From Undaria pinnatifida (taxonomy: Eukaryota > Sar > Phaeophyceae > Laminariales > Alariaceae), in assembly GCA_012845835.1 (NCBI GenBank), contig JABAKD010000004.1, forward strand, positions 3,132,433 to 3,196,432: DNA of 64,000 bases. Reading direction: 5' to 3'. A program made the translations under genes and the position numbers. Below the pieces are notes generated by a model. It saw only the letters and a program-made list of their open reading frames with translations, searched no databases and was not told where the DNA came from. Shown one piece after another: positions 42,101 through 45,805 of the stretch (positions within the stretch are counted from its first letter, which is position 1; the number at the start of each line of letters is the position of its first letter).

Positions 42101-42982
42101 AGTCTCCGTAAGCTTTATTGATAGTCGGCAATGATTAATAGGAGCTGAGAAGCGCTCTGAGAGGCCAGATAGTTGCCGAGGGAACCTGCTGAGATGGGGG
42201 AAATAACAGTAAAAAAGTCTACAACGTATGTGGGTTGTACTCTGCTGCTGTCGTTGTGACGTCGTGACTCGACAATCGGGACTGATCAAACGGGGATAAC
42301 GCTTACTGCTGTATACTTTCGTGCCTGCGGGCAAACGAACGGACTGGAAGGTTATTAGTGCGCTGTCCGCATGTCCACAACAGCGCTCGCTCGGTTCGCA
42401 GTATCGCCCCTGAATCATTTCACACTGCATAGACTGGATGTATTGCGCCGCAGGGAAAGAGGGTGGTGCGCCCCGCGTTCGTTTTTGGTTCCTGCGGCGA
42501 GCACCTGCTGTTGCACGTACGCTACGAATATACCAGGTACAAAAGTACCGGAGGTAAAAACACAGCAACACCAGGTTCAGCATTGGACACCTCAGCCGTG
42601 AGATCAAGGACTTCGCCGAAACTCATAGTTACAAGCTACGTGTGACAGTTCGATCGCGCTTGCGGCGAGGGTGTGTATTGCATGTTCCCATGAAACAGAA
42701 AGATCGGTACCTCCCCTGAGTGGTACCGATGTACCGACAATACCAGAGGGTTTGCAGTTTGCACTGCACAGCAGTCTCTCTCACCTTCAGAGCAGAGAAG
42801 AACATGGAGTGACTGTCCTGAATTTGCGGCGAGTCCGCAAGCACCAAAGTCCGCTTCCCTCCCACCGCAGCTTCGAGCAGCCCCGTTGTGCCGGGAGCGT
42901 TATCCTCCATCGCAGATGCCAGGCCTAGCACGCTGTACAGCAACGCTACTGCCCCCAGCCATGCTCGTTGCCCACGCCTCAT
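3773..42982 (-). CDS. DDOST: OST48 / DDOST / WBP1 oligosaccharyltransferase subunit (10 exons, whole gene)
   Basis: Non-catalytic subunit of the ER oligosaccharyltransferase, which transfers the dolichol-linked glycan to Asn in N-X-S/T. It is a type I membrane protein facing the ER lumen. Coding exons (minus strand): 42785-42982, 25633-25816, 24397-24550, 17107-17251, 16645-16749, 15742-15852, 14649-14801, 8159-8257, 4743-4904, 3773-3937. They sum to 1,476 nt, or 491 residues plus a TAG stop; human and yeast homologues are about 430-456. All phases agree across the nine introns. Family blocks in order: signal peptide (1-24), SHSMFFSALK, FGERQFDNLVLL, FIEDGGNVLVA, LTGSGTAYS, FTGSLSMFSNRFF, WVFGERGILR, VPDTYGIFKFRVHYRRPGY, TQVSIRPYTHSEYERF, AYPYYASA, then a transmembrane helix (about 460-478) and a short polar tail. 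Odd points: a gene length of about 39 kb, one probable GC-AG intron, an extra charged loop in exon 7, and decayed exon copies in introns 3, 8 and 9. Identification by remembered homology is very secure; exact exon ends are inferred. Confidence 0.95.
4040..4130 (-). pseudogene. Decayed copy of the 3' end of OST48 exon 9 (echo 3)
   Basis: CCGTGTACCCAGGCCGTC, then GTAGTGCAGCCTGAACTCAA, then CCGTAGGTGTCGGG. It matches the real exon at 4755-4825 and extends about as far into the exon. It lies only about 100 bp upstream of the exon 10 acceptor. Confidence 0.82.
4288..4366 (-). pseudogene. Decayed copy of the 3' end of OST48 exon 9 (echo 2)
   Basis: Same segment as echo 1 (CCCAGGCTGTCGGCAGTG and CCCTGAACTTGAATATGCCGTA). 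Intron-derived CTAGCCAACTA words separate the copies, giving a degenerate tandem array with a period of roughly 210-240 bp. Confidence 0.82.
4500..4580 (-). pseudogene. Decayed copy of the 3' end of OST48 exon 9 (echo 1)
   Basis: Matches 4741-4825 (CCCAGGCCGTCGGTAGTG, then CCCTGAA.TTGAA.ATGCCGTA on the plus strand), including the exon-donor junction. It lies in intron 9, about 240 bp from the real exon end. Confidence 0.85.
4743..4904 (-). CDS. DDOST: OST48 exon 9
   Basis: Codes residues 384-437. It begins MEFVMLDAYERITLE (the Met is internal) and contains TFTVPDTYGIFKFRVHYRRP and GYTVLSFSTQ, the most conserved lumenal block of OST48. The acceptor is TTGTCGGCAG, the donor CAG with GTCAGTG, phase 0. 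Partial decayed copies lie in the introns on both sides. Confidence 0.95.
4970..5215. repeat. AGATC/CTAGATC word array
   Basis: CAGATCA, TAGATCAT and CTAGATC words recur at irregular spacing, several self-complementary. Related word-rich stretches occur at 53080-53550, 53880-54060, 54930-54990 and 58020-58160. Confidence 0.6.
5428..5556 (-). pseudogene. Decayed near-complete 5' copy of OST48 exon 9
   Basis: In intron 8, an acceptor-like TGCCGACAG is followed by a second version of exon 9 (MEFAMLDAYGRVTLEAGARG). One extra G in a G run then shifts the frame, and the VPDTYG part is rearranged. It is clearly a duplicate, out of frame and truncated. Confidence 0.85.
5985..6310. mobile_element. 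MITE-A copy 2, containing a mini-MITE insertion
   Basis: Shares the MITE-A interior (TTTCTGAAAGGCGGGG, CCTAGGCCATGGGACTGTTC, CAGTTTTTGGGTGAGAT, GAGCCTCAGAAAA). Between about 6045 and 6118 it contains a copy of the 89-bp mini-MITE (GGTTTCCAGCTGTAAAGGCG, TTAACCCC). Its right end passes directly into a tandem array. Confidence 0.7.
6270..6885. repeat. Tandem array grown from the end of a MITE-A
   Basis: About ten units of 45-65 bp, each carrying ACCGTAGCATGCGCCGTG and then AGCCTCAGAAAAAA. That text is the terminal segment of MITE-A (CCTCAGAAAAAAA ... CGTAGCACGCG in copy 1). A 175-bp super-unit repeats at about 6318 and 6493. Frames read through it only because of composition. Confidence 0.85.
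6985..7775. mobile_element. TIR-760 element, copy 1
   Basis: Starts AAGGACATTTCTTATACAGT and ends ACTGTATAAGACATGGCCTA, so the ends are inverted repeats. Both sub-terminal regions are rich in AGTCGAAAAA / TTTTTCGACT. The inside (CGCGCGGTATCGATCCCATG etc.) matches copies at 47626 and 50797. No intact transposase frame, so it is probably non-autonomous. Confidence 0.8.
7855..7915 (-). repeat. R1 fragment (3' end only)
   Basis: Reverse-strand match to the R1 end: AAATACACTCGCACAGCTAC then ATCGAAGATTTCGTCGAAAC. Only the last ~60 bp are present. Confidence 0.7.
8159..8257 (-). CDS. DDOST: OST48 exon 8
   Basis: Codes residues 351-383. VYRVMDNVTYSVVIEEFD and GWGPYTADDVQ match the family Y.V.D.V.Y...I......W.P....D.Q block. 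The acceptor is TTGTGTTACAG, the donor CAG with GTGACG, phase 0. The upstream intron carries a long (CCCAA)n tract that begins about 55 bases before the acceptor. Confidence 0.93.
8311..8735. repeat. (GGGTT)n pentanucleotide tract, ~80 units
   Basis: Almost pure TTGGG units on the plus strand, with one 4-bp slip near 8580 and degenerate edges. It lies in OST48 intron 7, which is transcribed as (CCCAA)n, ending about 55 bases before the exon 8 acceptor. The G-rich strand can form quadruplexes. Long open frames in it (GWVGL / PTQPN) are repeat artefacts. Confidence 0.97.
9184..9436. mobile_element. MITE-A copy 3
   Basis: ACGTGCCACGATGGGGGTGG at the left, TCTGAATGACG, GTCAGTTTTTCGGTGGGGGA, GGAGTCTCAG and CCGTAGCAGGTA at the right. 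Diverged from copy 1, but the same layout and about the same length. Confidence 0.65.
9440..10410. other. Intron 7 stretch without recognised features
   Basis: A short direct repeat (CAGAGCAATATAACCGCCTT / CAGAGCAATATGACCACCTT with GGGGGAAGCCGCCTTATTC) occurs at about 9760 and 9845. Otherwise nothing was identified. Confidence 0.4.
10425..10570. repeat. Dispersed repeat R-F, copy 1
   Basis: TATGGAAGAAGCGTAATGAG, then GGAGGTGTCT and TTAGGAGTAGGA, shared with 34240-34400 in the same orientation. Confidence 0.75.
11080..11160 (+). repeat. R1-like divergent copy
   Basis: AGCTTGCAAAGATGAGTATTGACCTGAAAT version was recognised as CAACGCAGTTTGCAAAGATG followed by AGTATTGACCTGAAATTCGT. Belongs to the divergent MSID-type sub-family together with 45930 and 54105. 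Confidence 0.65.
11200..11315. repeat. Dispersed repeat R4, copy 1
   Basis: GGCCAATCAGAGGCCATACG, then AATGGTTGACGCAC and TTTCACCCTACATTGG, shared with 23560-23680 in the same orientation. Confidence 0.65.
11338..11460. repeat. Dispersed repeat R-E, copy 1
   Basis: Poly-T, then ATCCTCCGGCGGATGGGGAA, then CTCACCACACTTCCACG and CGTCGTGTGTCGATTTAACT. Also at 27828-27925 (minus) and 56660-56790. Confidence 0.75.
11502..11527 (+). repeat. Interstitial telomere-like (TTAGGG)n
   Basis: Four units of TTAGGG (GGGTAGGGTTAGGGTTAGGG then TTAGGG) directly upstream of a SINE-A. Shorter runs are seen at 23680-23695 and 57744-57758. Confidence 0.85.
11532..11837 (+). mobile_element. SINE-A copy (tRNA-derived)
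   Basis: The head contains an A-box-like GTGGCGTATCAGGTTATCC and a B box AGTTCGAATCCCC, typical of a Pol III internal promoter. The body contains AAAGCGCGAGAGCGTGAGTT and GCGCGATAAAAATTGAAGGC, then CCAGAACCTGGAAAGT, and ends in an A run. It is not a functional tRNA, since there is no paired acceptor stem or CCA-adjacent structure. Confidence 0.88.
12020..12252 (+). mobile_element. R1 element
   Basis: ATTTTGTCCCCCTCAGAAAC, TATAGTTTCCGCGCACAGAC, CACCCTGTTGACCCTGATAG, then GCGCGATCGGAGTATCACAC and ATGAGTTTCGACGAAATCTT. Ends in TTTTTTATAATAATATAATA. 5'-truncated relative to the copy near 33715. Confidence 0.85.
13049..13250 (-). repeat. R3 repeat, copy
   Basis: Reverse-strand R3: GTTGTTCTCACATTAACTTA, AAGTCCGTGGTCACAGGACA and a CCAGGGAATA segment. 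R3 is an older dispersed family with at least eight copies in this window. Confidence 0.75.
13365..13650. repeat. Degenerate ~34-bp AT-rich minisatellite
   Basis: ACTAAATCCTATATAAAACC and GAACACACAC words repeat about eight times, followed by a run of 14 or more C at 13661. Confidence 0.75.
14508..14572. repeat. Poly-G-rich tract in intron 7
   Basis: GGGAGGGGGGGGGGGGATG, then GGGGGCGGGGGGAGGGGGGG on the plus strand, C-rich on the transcribed strand. It lies about 80 bases downstream of the exon 7 donor. Confidence 0.8.
14649..14801 (-). CDS. DDOST: OST48 exon 7
   Basis: Codes residues 300-350. It opens with WVFGERGILRASSITHTR, matching the family WVF.E.G.LR....H.R block. A charged segment follows (LLLKQKERRDLPKSL, then FPEPEIAKNSQ) that is longer than in animal and yeast relatives. 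The acceptor is ACCGCAG; the donor is CAG with GTAATTG, phase 0. Confidence 0.92.
15459..15548. mobile_element. 89-bp mini-MITE copy
   Basis: TTAACGCCTTTACAACTGGA at one end and GGCTCCAAAGGGGTTATA at the other. Same layout as the 35612-35700 copy. Confidence 0.7.
15742..15852 (-). CDS. DDOST: OST48 exon 6
   Basis: Codes residues 263-299. NARMMFTGSLSMFSNRFF is the signature NAR..F.GSL..FS..FF of the family. The acceptor is CGCCAG before GGGAGGACG; the donor is AAG with GTGAGC, phase 0. The FF-to-WVF segment is shorter than in animal homologues. Confidence 0.93.
15885..15920. repeat. Poly-G run beside OST48 exon 6
   Basis: Plus-strand G runs give a C-rich tract on the transcribed strand 35-70 bases before the exon 6 acceptor. 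Confidence 0.8.
16645..16749 (-). CDS. DDOST: OST48 exon 5, ending at a GC donor
   Basis: Codes residues 228-262. VLTGSGTAYSADP and GRDTLLVSAVQ match the conserved LTGS..SYS and NTLL...LQ blocks. The acceptor CCAAG follows a C-rich intron end. The best-fitting donor is CAG followed by GCAAGC, a GC-type site. Using the GT two codons earlier would delete the conserved Val-Gln. Confidence 0.88.
16646..16748 (-). other. Short-intron cluster around OST48 exons 4-7
   Basis: Introns 4 (16750-17106), 5 (15853-16644) and 6 (14802-15741) are only 0.36-0.94 kb, whereas introns 1, 3, 7 and 8 are about 17, 7.1, 6.4 and 3.3 kb. The long introns hold nearly all the mobile elements and satellites. Confidence 0.8.
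16795..16945. repeat. Long G-run cluster beside OST48 exon 5
   Basis: Includes an uninterrupted run of about 25 G at 16797-16821, then GGGGGAGG-type repeats. Transcribed as C-rich RNA shortly before the exon 5 acceptor at 16749. Confidence 0.9.
17107..17251 (-). CDS. DDOST: OST48 exon 4
   Basis: Completes Gly179 and codes 180-227, including AFAHTAVQ, PNPLYLGAYS and VVFSGVAHAVDDDNYLV, which match the family run 'HT-V...P-L--G....F.G.......N.L'. The acceptor is TTTTGTGTAG before TGCC; the donor is AAG with GTCAGC, phase 0. The frame is open upstream and could be mistaken for a new start with a signal peptide, but the phase-matched acceptor lies inside it. Confidence 0.9.
17348..17560 (-). pseudogene. 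Decayed duplicate of the 5' end of OST48 exon 4
   Basis: About 175 bp further into intron 3, the start of exon 4 and its upstream intron recur. CCTTCGCGCAC and the flanking TACCGCCGGTTCG / GGTGGTTAG words occur in the same order in both copies. The copy has lost the acceptor AG (it reads GCAT before TGCC), so it should not be spliced in. Confidence 0.75.
17804..17992. repeat. Three tandem 62-bp units
   Basis: GTGCTCTTAAATCGAGGTAC, then CCCACTGTGC.GCAAAGCATA and CCCTATTAT.AT; unit starts at 17804, 17866 and 17928. Nearly identical. Confidence 0.92.
18470..20142. repeat. 30-bp minisatellite with 600-bp higher-order repeat
   Basis: Unit: GTATACTCACTCCTACTACT, then GTTGTACCAG; about 56 units. 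Because 30 is a multiple of 3, every stop-free frame stays open, giving a 678-codon frame that reads ILTPTTVVPG over and over, and similar frames on both strands. Variant units at 18930-19330 recur in the same order exactly 600 bp later at 19530-19930. Lies in OST48 intron 3, with no evidence of translation. Confidence 0.95.
20200..22850. repeat. TATCGATA word array
   Basis: About 2.6 kb in which CTATCGATAGACA, CTATCGATGG, TCTATTGT and GACAATG recur dozens of times in both orientations at irregular spacing. The densest part is 22220-22800 (unit about 60 bp). The core TATCGATA is self-complementary. Confidence 0.85.
23150..23262 (+). mobile_element. R1 element (3' part)
   Basis: GCGCGATCGGAGTATCACAC, then ATGAGTTTCGACGAAATCTT, ending TTTTTTATAATATAATATGC. 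A second partial tail copy (CGATCTCACAGCTCAAGTGT) follows at 23308. Confidence 0.8.
23560..23960. repeat. Dispersed repeat R4, copy 2, and TGATTTTGGC repeats
   Basis: GGCCTCTGATTGGCTC, AATGGTTGACGCACACTGTG and TTTCACCCTACATTGGGTTA match 11200-11315. Beyond that, AGGTGTACCTGA / AGGTATACCTGATTTTGGC words repeat. Confidence 0.65.
24397..24550 (-). CDS. DDOST: OST48 exon 3
   Basis: Completes Gly128 and codes 129-178. The acceptor CCCCGACAG precedes GTAACGTG. NVLVAGGEDMGVLARSVGA and CGVDFDAEGSRVVDH align with the family block that follows the glycine turn. The donor GTGAGT leaves phase 2. An upstream GT (GGTAGC) is possible but breaks the phase with exon 4. Confidence 0.92.
24850..24932. mobile_element. 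Mini-MITE, degenerate copy
   Basis: CTCTGCAACTGGAAACC, TTGGAATTAGTATCGGGAGG and GGGGCTCTAAAAGGGC follow the 35612-35700 copy. Confidence 0.6.
25508..25628. repeat. (ACCAAC)n tract at the OST48 intron 2 donor
   Basis: About 17 hexamer units on the plus strand. Transcribed as (GGTGTT)n beginning within about 10 bases of the exon 2 donor at 25632. Confidence 0.95.
25633..25816 (-). CDS. DDOST: OST48 exon 2
   Basis: Codes residues 67-127 and the first base of codon 128. The acceptor is TTTCTTAG before GCGCGAGG. The blocks GHELAFRF and FGERQFDNLVLL match the lumenal domain, and MGFIEDGG is the end of the glycine turn. The donor is GAG followed by GTCAGTTG, phase 1. The first intron bases run straight into a (GGTGTT)n repeat. 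Confidence 0.93.
26254..26559 (+). mobile_element. SINE-A copy (best preserved)
   Basis: Head GGTCGCCCCAGTGGCGTATC, AGGTTATCCTCGAGCCTGG, B box GAGTTCGAATCCCC. The body is as in the 11532 copy. Ends GTGAATGTGTGAAG plus 14 A. Plus-strand insertion in OST48 intron 1. Confidence 0.9.
26745..26975 (+). repeat. R3 repeat
   Basis: AGTATGGGCCTGGCACGTAC, GGTGCACGAATTGCTTTAGC, CCAGAGTGACTGGAGCTTGC and TGTGACCACGGACTTAATTA. Confidence 0.75.
27140..27370. repeat. Dispersed repeat R-G, copy 1
   Basis: CTTTTGAAGCCCAAGCATAG, ATCGATATTGTCAA, GTTTGGAGGCGTCCCTTACC, GCTGTAATCGTC. Shared with 40820-41060. Confidence 0.65.
27410..27625 (-). mobile_element. SINE-B tail fragment
   Basis: Reverse-strand match to the SINE-B body: GTGCCTTCATTTCTATCGCG, CCTCGTCGACTCGCGTCG and CAGATCCGAGGCC. 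Lacks the tRNA-like head. Confidence 0.65.
27828..27950 (-). repeat. R-E copy with poly-A/T
   Basis: GAGCTAAATCGACACACGAC, GTGGAAGTGTGGTGAGCTCA, a T run, then CCCATCCGCCGGA and about 30 A. Confidence 0.8.
27960..29010. other. Intron 1 stretch without recognised features
   Basis: No family-matching coding sequence, SINE or array seen. Confidence 0.4.
29013..29110 (+). mobile_element. R1 element (3' part)
   Basis: GCGATCGGAGTATCACACAC, ATGAGTTTCGACAAAATATT, CACAGCTGGAGTGTATTTTA. Only the last ~95 bp. Confidence 0.8.
29496..29595 (+). repeat. R3 fragment
   Basis: GGGCCTGGCACGTACGACGC, then GGATGCATGAATTGCTTCAT. Confidence 0.7.
30340..31302 (+). mobile_element. R1 element, long composite form with poly-C tracts
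   Basis: Two partly homologous upstream blocks (CACCTCATTACC / CACCTCATCACC, GCCGTAGCTCCAATT, runs of C, ACGACTTACAGGATATAC) are followed by the standard R1 body and the 3' MSFDEIF-type end. Similar composites occur at 36450-37378 and 62030-62560. Confidence 0.75.
31303..31372 (+). repeat. R3, left part of a split copy
   Basis: CATATGCATGTACCACTTGT, then GGGTATTCTTCCACTCCAGAG. Continued at 31713 after an inserted SINE-B. Confidence 0.8.
31373..31712 (+). mobile_element. SINE-B copy, inserted in R3
   Basis: tRNA-like head GGTCGCCCCGGTGGTCTAGT, GGTTACCCTCG and B box GAGTTCGATTCCCACC. Body AATTCGACGCGAGTCGACGA, TCGCGATAAAAAATGAAGG, GACCCCGGATCTGA. Ends in an A run. R3 sequence resumes exactly after it, with AGAG on both sides (31369-31372 and 31713-31716) as the likely target duplication. 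Confidence 0.88.
31713..32125 (+). repeat. R3, right part of the split copy plus a second R3
   Basis: AGAGTAACTGAAGCCTCTCC continues the interrupted copy. A further full unit starts at about 31861 (AGTATGGGCCTGGCACGTAC) and ends TGACCACGGACTTGATTCTG. R3 is therefore locally tandem. Confidence 0.78.
32205..32335 (+). repeat. R3 fragment
   Basis: GTCAGGCACGTACGTAGGAC, CGGATGCATGAACTTCTTCT, then loss of similarity at the start of the 188-bp array. Confidence 0.65.
32340..33505. repeat. 188-bp satellite array
   Basis: About five units. Anchor GTTCCCATCCCATTTACCAT, then GGGTTGAATATTTTCCCATC recurs at about 32640, 32828, 33016 and 33204. Units contain CGTCCCGACTGTTTCCCGTC and CACTTAAGTGGCGGA. The last unit degenerates into ACCATGGG repeats. 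188 is not a multiple of 3, so frames differ per unit and no protein is implied. Confidence 0.93.
33715..34075 (+). mobile_element. R1 element, full body
   Basis: AAACTCCGCCCTCCCCTCAC, TTACAGGATTCACTTGATAA, GTTTCCGCGCACAGACTGCC, ACACTGTAGTTGCAAGGGGA, GCGATCGGAGTATCACACAC. A poly-A insert (about 34008-34030) replaces part of the 3' end. Confidence 0.85.
34240..34400. repeat. R-F, copy 2
   Basis: TATGGAAGAAGCGTAATGAG and TTGGAGGTGTCTGTATTAGG as in 10425-10570, with the same orientation. Confidence 0.75.
34585..34930. repeat. TTCCCGACC word array
   Basis: GTTCCCGACCGATTTCCCGA-type units of 18-24 bp, degenerate, ending in CGTCCCGT words. A related vocabulary is found in the 188-bp array 1 kb upstream. 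Confidence 0.75.
35027..35130 (+). repeat. R3 fragment
   Basis: TTTTTTTCCCTGGGATATTC, CCAGAGTGACTGGAGCCTGG and TGTGACCACGGACTTGATAA, then GAGAACAACAGCAACA. Confidence 0.78.
35612..35700. mobile_element. 89-bp mini-MITE (reference copy)
   Basis: Ends TTAACCCCTTTACAG and CTCTAAAGGGGTTAA are inverted repeats of about 13 bp. The inside is TGGAACCCGTTTTTGGGGAC, then TTGGAATTAGTACAGGGAGG. Other copies lie at 6045, 15459, 24850 and 36343. Confidence 0.82.
36090..36163. repeat. (GTA)n trinucleotide tract
   Basis: About 22 uninterrupted TAG/GTA units. Confidence 0.95.
36343..36431. mobile_element. Mini-MITE, opposite orientation
   Basis: CTTGACCCCTTCAGAGCCCC at the left and GTAGTGAAGGCGTTAACC at the right. 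Inverted relative to the 35612 copy, 640 bp away. Confidence 0.75.
36450..37378 (+). mobile_element. R1 composite with poly-C tracts
   Basis: Three partial body repeats (ACGACT.A.GGATATAC.TGA at about 36478, 36886 and 37088), each followed by CCGCGCACA and a C run, the last carrying the full 3' end ATGAGTTTCGACAAAATCTT. Confidence 0.8.
37465..40425. mobile_element. Foldback element with ~865-bp inverted arms
   Basis: The left arm 37465-38332 and right arm 39562-40425 are inverted copies (ATAGACCACTTGCAAACTCG at each outer end, AGCAGAAACGTGC at the inner ends) with only scattered differences. The 1.2-kb spacer carries a direct duplication (38660-38870 and 39240-39450: GGAGATTACAAGG.CATG, TTGACTGGGCTTTCCAACGG). 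Frames in the arms show no domain I recognise. It lies in OST48 intron 1, so the pre-mRNA could fold into a long hairpin. Confidence 0.85.
40820..41060. repeat. R-G, copy 2
   Basis: CTTTTGAGGCCCAGGCATGG, GATATCGATATTGTCAAGCG, CATGCTGTAATCGTC. Matches 27140-27370. A weaker third copy follows at 41140-41290. Confidence 0.65.
41400..42784. other. First part of OST48 intron 1, no recognised features
   Basis: No repeat family or conserved coding block seen apart from a short reverse match to the R1 end at about 42605-42640 (CTTCGCCGAAACTCATAGTT). Confidence 0.4.
42785..42982 (-). CDS. DDOST: OST48 exon 1: start codon and signal peptide
   Basis: Codes residues 1-66. The ATG at 42982-42980 was chosen because it opens a typical signal peptide: MRRGQ, then the hydrophobic run AWLGAVALLYSVLGL, then a likely cleavage at ASA-ME. 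The mature start reaches KRTLVLADSP and SHSMFFSALK, matching the first strand and helix of OST48. The frame stays open upstream to 43432, but that sequence has no family similarity and would bury the signal peptide. The donor is AAG followed by GTGAGAG, phase 0. The next exon is about 17 kb away. Confidence 0.9.
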
Positions 42983-43750
42983 CGTGATGCAGCGTCCGCA
43001 AACTCTCGGCTGCCTGCTGCGCGGTGCGGAAGAAACACTGCCGGAAGGGGCAGTAAATCTTGGTGTCGCCGCAATCGGAGATGCACTGCCTCGATATAGG
43101 TCTGTCGACGTAAATGCGTCACTACCGGCGTGCCTTAGACTAAACCTACAGCCTAGTACACGAGATAGCTCGGGAACAATTGCGTGGGGTCTGGGCGTTG
43201 AGACAGGGCTGCGGGCGCGATCCAACGTCTTCTGGCCGGGTTTGTTTTGATGCCTTGCCCATTGTAATAACGCCACGCAAATAATACAAAACCTACTGAG
43301 TTTCAAAACCGAATGACCAAATGATATTCCGAATACCGAATATATAAATTTTCGGTTATGGAATGTCGGTGATGGTTGACATGTGAAAGTTGAAAGTCGG
43401 CCTCGGAGCGAAATGGATGTGAAAGGCTCCACACTCTCGACACGTTGCGTTGTCGCTGTGAGAGCTTGAGAAGCTGGTCCTTACGTGGTGCGTTGGGCGG
43501 AGGCATACTTGCTGTGGAACATAAATCCTCTTTCCTCGTGCCCCTCTCCTTGGAAAGTGCACAGCCGACCGAGAGACAGTGGGCGCTTGGTAGGCGCATC
43601 AGCTGCGGCGGCAGGCGAACTGGCGGCGAGTATTTGTGCCGCATGCTACGGCAGAGACTGAGCCTAGAGTGGAGGTCATTCGTCTGTGGTGGGTTCACAA
43701 TTTAAAAGCACTTGGATAGCTTTGCAGCTAGCAGCCTTCCAACGCGAAGC
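42983..43750. promoter_or_regulatory. Putative 5' region of OST48, possibly a divergent promoter
   Basis: Lies between the OST48 start codon and a possible plus-strand exon. No TATA box, initiator or UTR boundary can be fixed from the sequence alone. The call rests only on position. Confidence 0.3.
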
Positions 43751-43891
43751 ATGCGGGGAGGGGGAGAGGAGGGAGCTGCAGCAGACGGGCTGGTGACGGC
43801 ATACAGCAGCTCAGGCTGCGATGCACGGGGCGTGGAAGCAGAGGCTTCACTGCTGCATCGCTTTCGGGAGGACATCACGGAGCTCGAGAAA
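43751..43891 (+). CDS. Possible first exon of an unrecognised divergent gene
   Basis: An ATG opens a 47-codon stretch (starting MRGGGEEGAAADG, ending SLLHRFREDITELEK) followed at once by a good donor, AAAGTGAGA. The end looks like the start of a helical, coiled-coil-type segment. Without splicing the frame stops at 43966. It does not match a family I know, and no downstream partner exon was identified on the plus strand. The minus-strand frame opposite is Ser/Pro-rich and less protein-like. Confidence 0.3.
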
Positions 43892-43999
43892 GTGAGAAAT
43901 GGCGGTGATGATGACCTTTGGCGCAAATGTAAATGTATGCAACCTAATCTGCTCCAGGCTCTGTAAAACGTAGCTCTGAACGGAGATCACCACTATTAA

Positions 44000-45140
44000 T
44001 GCTAGCTACTGCTGGTGTGTGTTACGTGTTGATGGATTCCTCCGGTGAGCGACAAAGCTGCTCCATTGCATAACAGCTAGCGAGACTAGTGGCCGGAGCA
44101 GCAGCAGTAGCGGCAGCAGCTGCAGTCGTGAGGACAAGTTTTCTTTCCAAGATCGCCTTTCGTAATGTATTTTCCTCGTAGAGTACTACCAGCAGGAGAA
44201 AGAGCAGTGCCGGGCGGTCTGTTCGCTGGTTCGTGTGACTTGCTGGGTGCTGGATGCGTTGGCTATTTCTCCGAAGCAACTGCTAGCGCTGCTTGTGCTA
44301 CCGAGCTTGCTCGGTTAGCTTGCTCGGGGTAGTGCCAAAGTGCCTACCGCAGGCCACGAGAAGAGGCCACACCGGCGACTCTCGTCCATCCTGCCTATCG
44401 CGATCCCCCGTTGTTCTCAAGCCCCTCGGGCTACGTAGAACGTATATGTAGAGCTCGTAATCGCAATGACATTCTTCATGGAAGAGGCGAAAACCACGCC
44501 TCACGAGTGGTAAATCGAAAAAAAAAAGATGCCAAGCGCGCCGAAAGATGCCCCTTCCTCTGCCCTCTCTGAAGCCAATCGAGAGGCGGTCTCAGGCAGC
44601 TCCGTTTGTTTGCGATAGATCATGTGACCCTCTCGGTGCGCAGCAACAGTGGCTTTCCACTGAACCAACCTTGTGTGCTTCGTCGGGATAAATTACCAGG
44701 CTAAAAAAACGCTATGCTTCATACTTTATCATGACTTATTATTCAAACGATTTGTATGGACTTGAAAGTGGCGATGGAGAATACACATATATGGACGTAA
44801 ATAGGAGGACCGTATTATCTTCATATAAAATTCAAACACTGCCTTTATATTTCCGCCCAGTGTGTAGTTCGTAAAGAGCGAGCTTAGTGCAGCATGCGAG
44901 AGAGGACCACCAGCATCCAGCGTGCCTGGCCTGTGCTTGTCCGTCTGTGGTCTGTGTTTAATAGTGTGTGGGCTATTTGTCGTTTCTTGTTTCGCTAGCG
45001 TGCTCCTGTCACACTCAGATGCTGTAGATTGAACGGTCTACTACTGCTGTAGTGGCGTGACGGCAACACAGCAGCGTTTTTTACGAGTAGTATTAATGGT
45101 GTAGAGACAACACACAAGACAGACGCATGTTATTAATAGG
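44000..45140. other. Intergenic stretch, nothing firm
   Basis: An 85-codon minus-strand frame at 44022-44279 contains a poly-Ala stretch from a GCA/GCT-rich patch. There is no domain, conserved partner or splice support. Confidence 0.35.
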
Positions 45141-45259
45141 ATGGAACCTACCAGGTACGCCTATCCTACCCATCTGACACTCGTGCATGTCTCACGCCTC
45201 CCCGCGTTCTATTTAGATCAAACGAAAATTACACTTCAGTTTTCAATTTGCGAACTCGT

Positions 45260-45574
45260 TTTTTTTTTTTCTCCGAACACTTTCACTTTCCCGCATCTGG
45301 ACAAGCCGTGGTCACAGGTGCCGTCGCTTTTTCCCCCCGGTTCTTGCCTTCAATTTTTATCGCGCATAGGGTTCAGCAATCCCACTGCTCGTCGATTTTC
45401 ATCGAGTGTTGCTAACTAACGCTCTCGCGCTTTCCGCAAGTCAATTCGCGCACAATAAAAAGTCCTCACGAATTTCTGCGAGTATGCACTCGGGGGGATT
45501 CGAACTCACGAAACTGACCTATACCCATATGTACCAGGCTCGAGGATAACCTGATACGCCACCGAGGCGACCGG
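45260..45574 (-). mobile_element. SINE-A copy
   Basis: Poly-T at the left, CAATTTTTATCGCGCATAGG, AACGCTCTCGCGCTTTCCGC, B-box complement GGGGATTCGAACTC, then AACCTGATACGCCACCGAGG. Carries a 7-8 bp insertion (CCCATATG) in the head. Confidence 0.88.
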
Positions 45575-45634
45575 CTACAAACTCATACCTGGTACCAGGT
45601 ACCAGGGTATTCAGTATTTTCTCTTTTAAAGCTG

Positions 45635-45805
45635 CGTCGAATTCGACGCGAGTCGACGAGGGAAGAAAATGCCGAAATATTTTCGCGATAAAAATGAAGG
45701 CACGTGCCTTTAGTGGGGAGGGGGGAGAAGGGCCCATTTGACCCCGGATCTGAACTGCTACTGGGACGGAGGGCGAGAGTAGTGCGAGGATAATAAATGG
45801 GAGAA
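45635..45805 (+). mobile_element. SINE-B body, head missing
   Basis: AATTCGACGCGAGTCGACGA, TCGCGATAAAAATGAAGGC, GACCCCGGATCTGAACTGCT. Confidence 0.75.

Noticed and set aside
42983-43432. N-terminal extension of OST48 exon 1
   Set aside because: Open frame only. It has no family similarity and would place the signal peptide internally.
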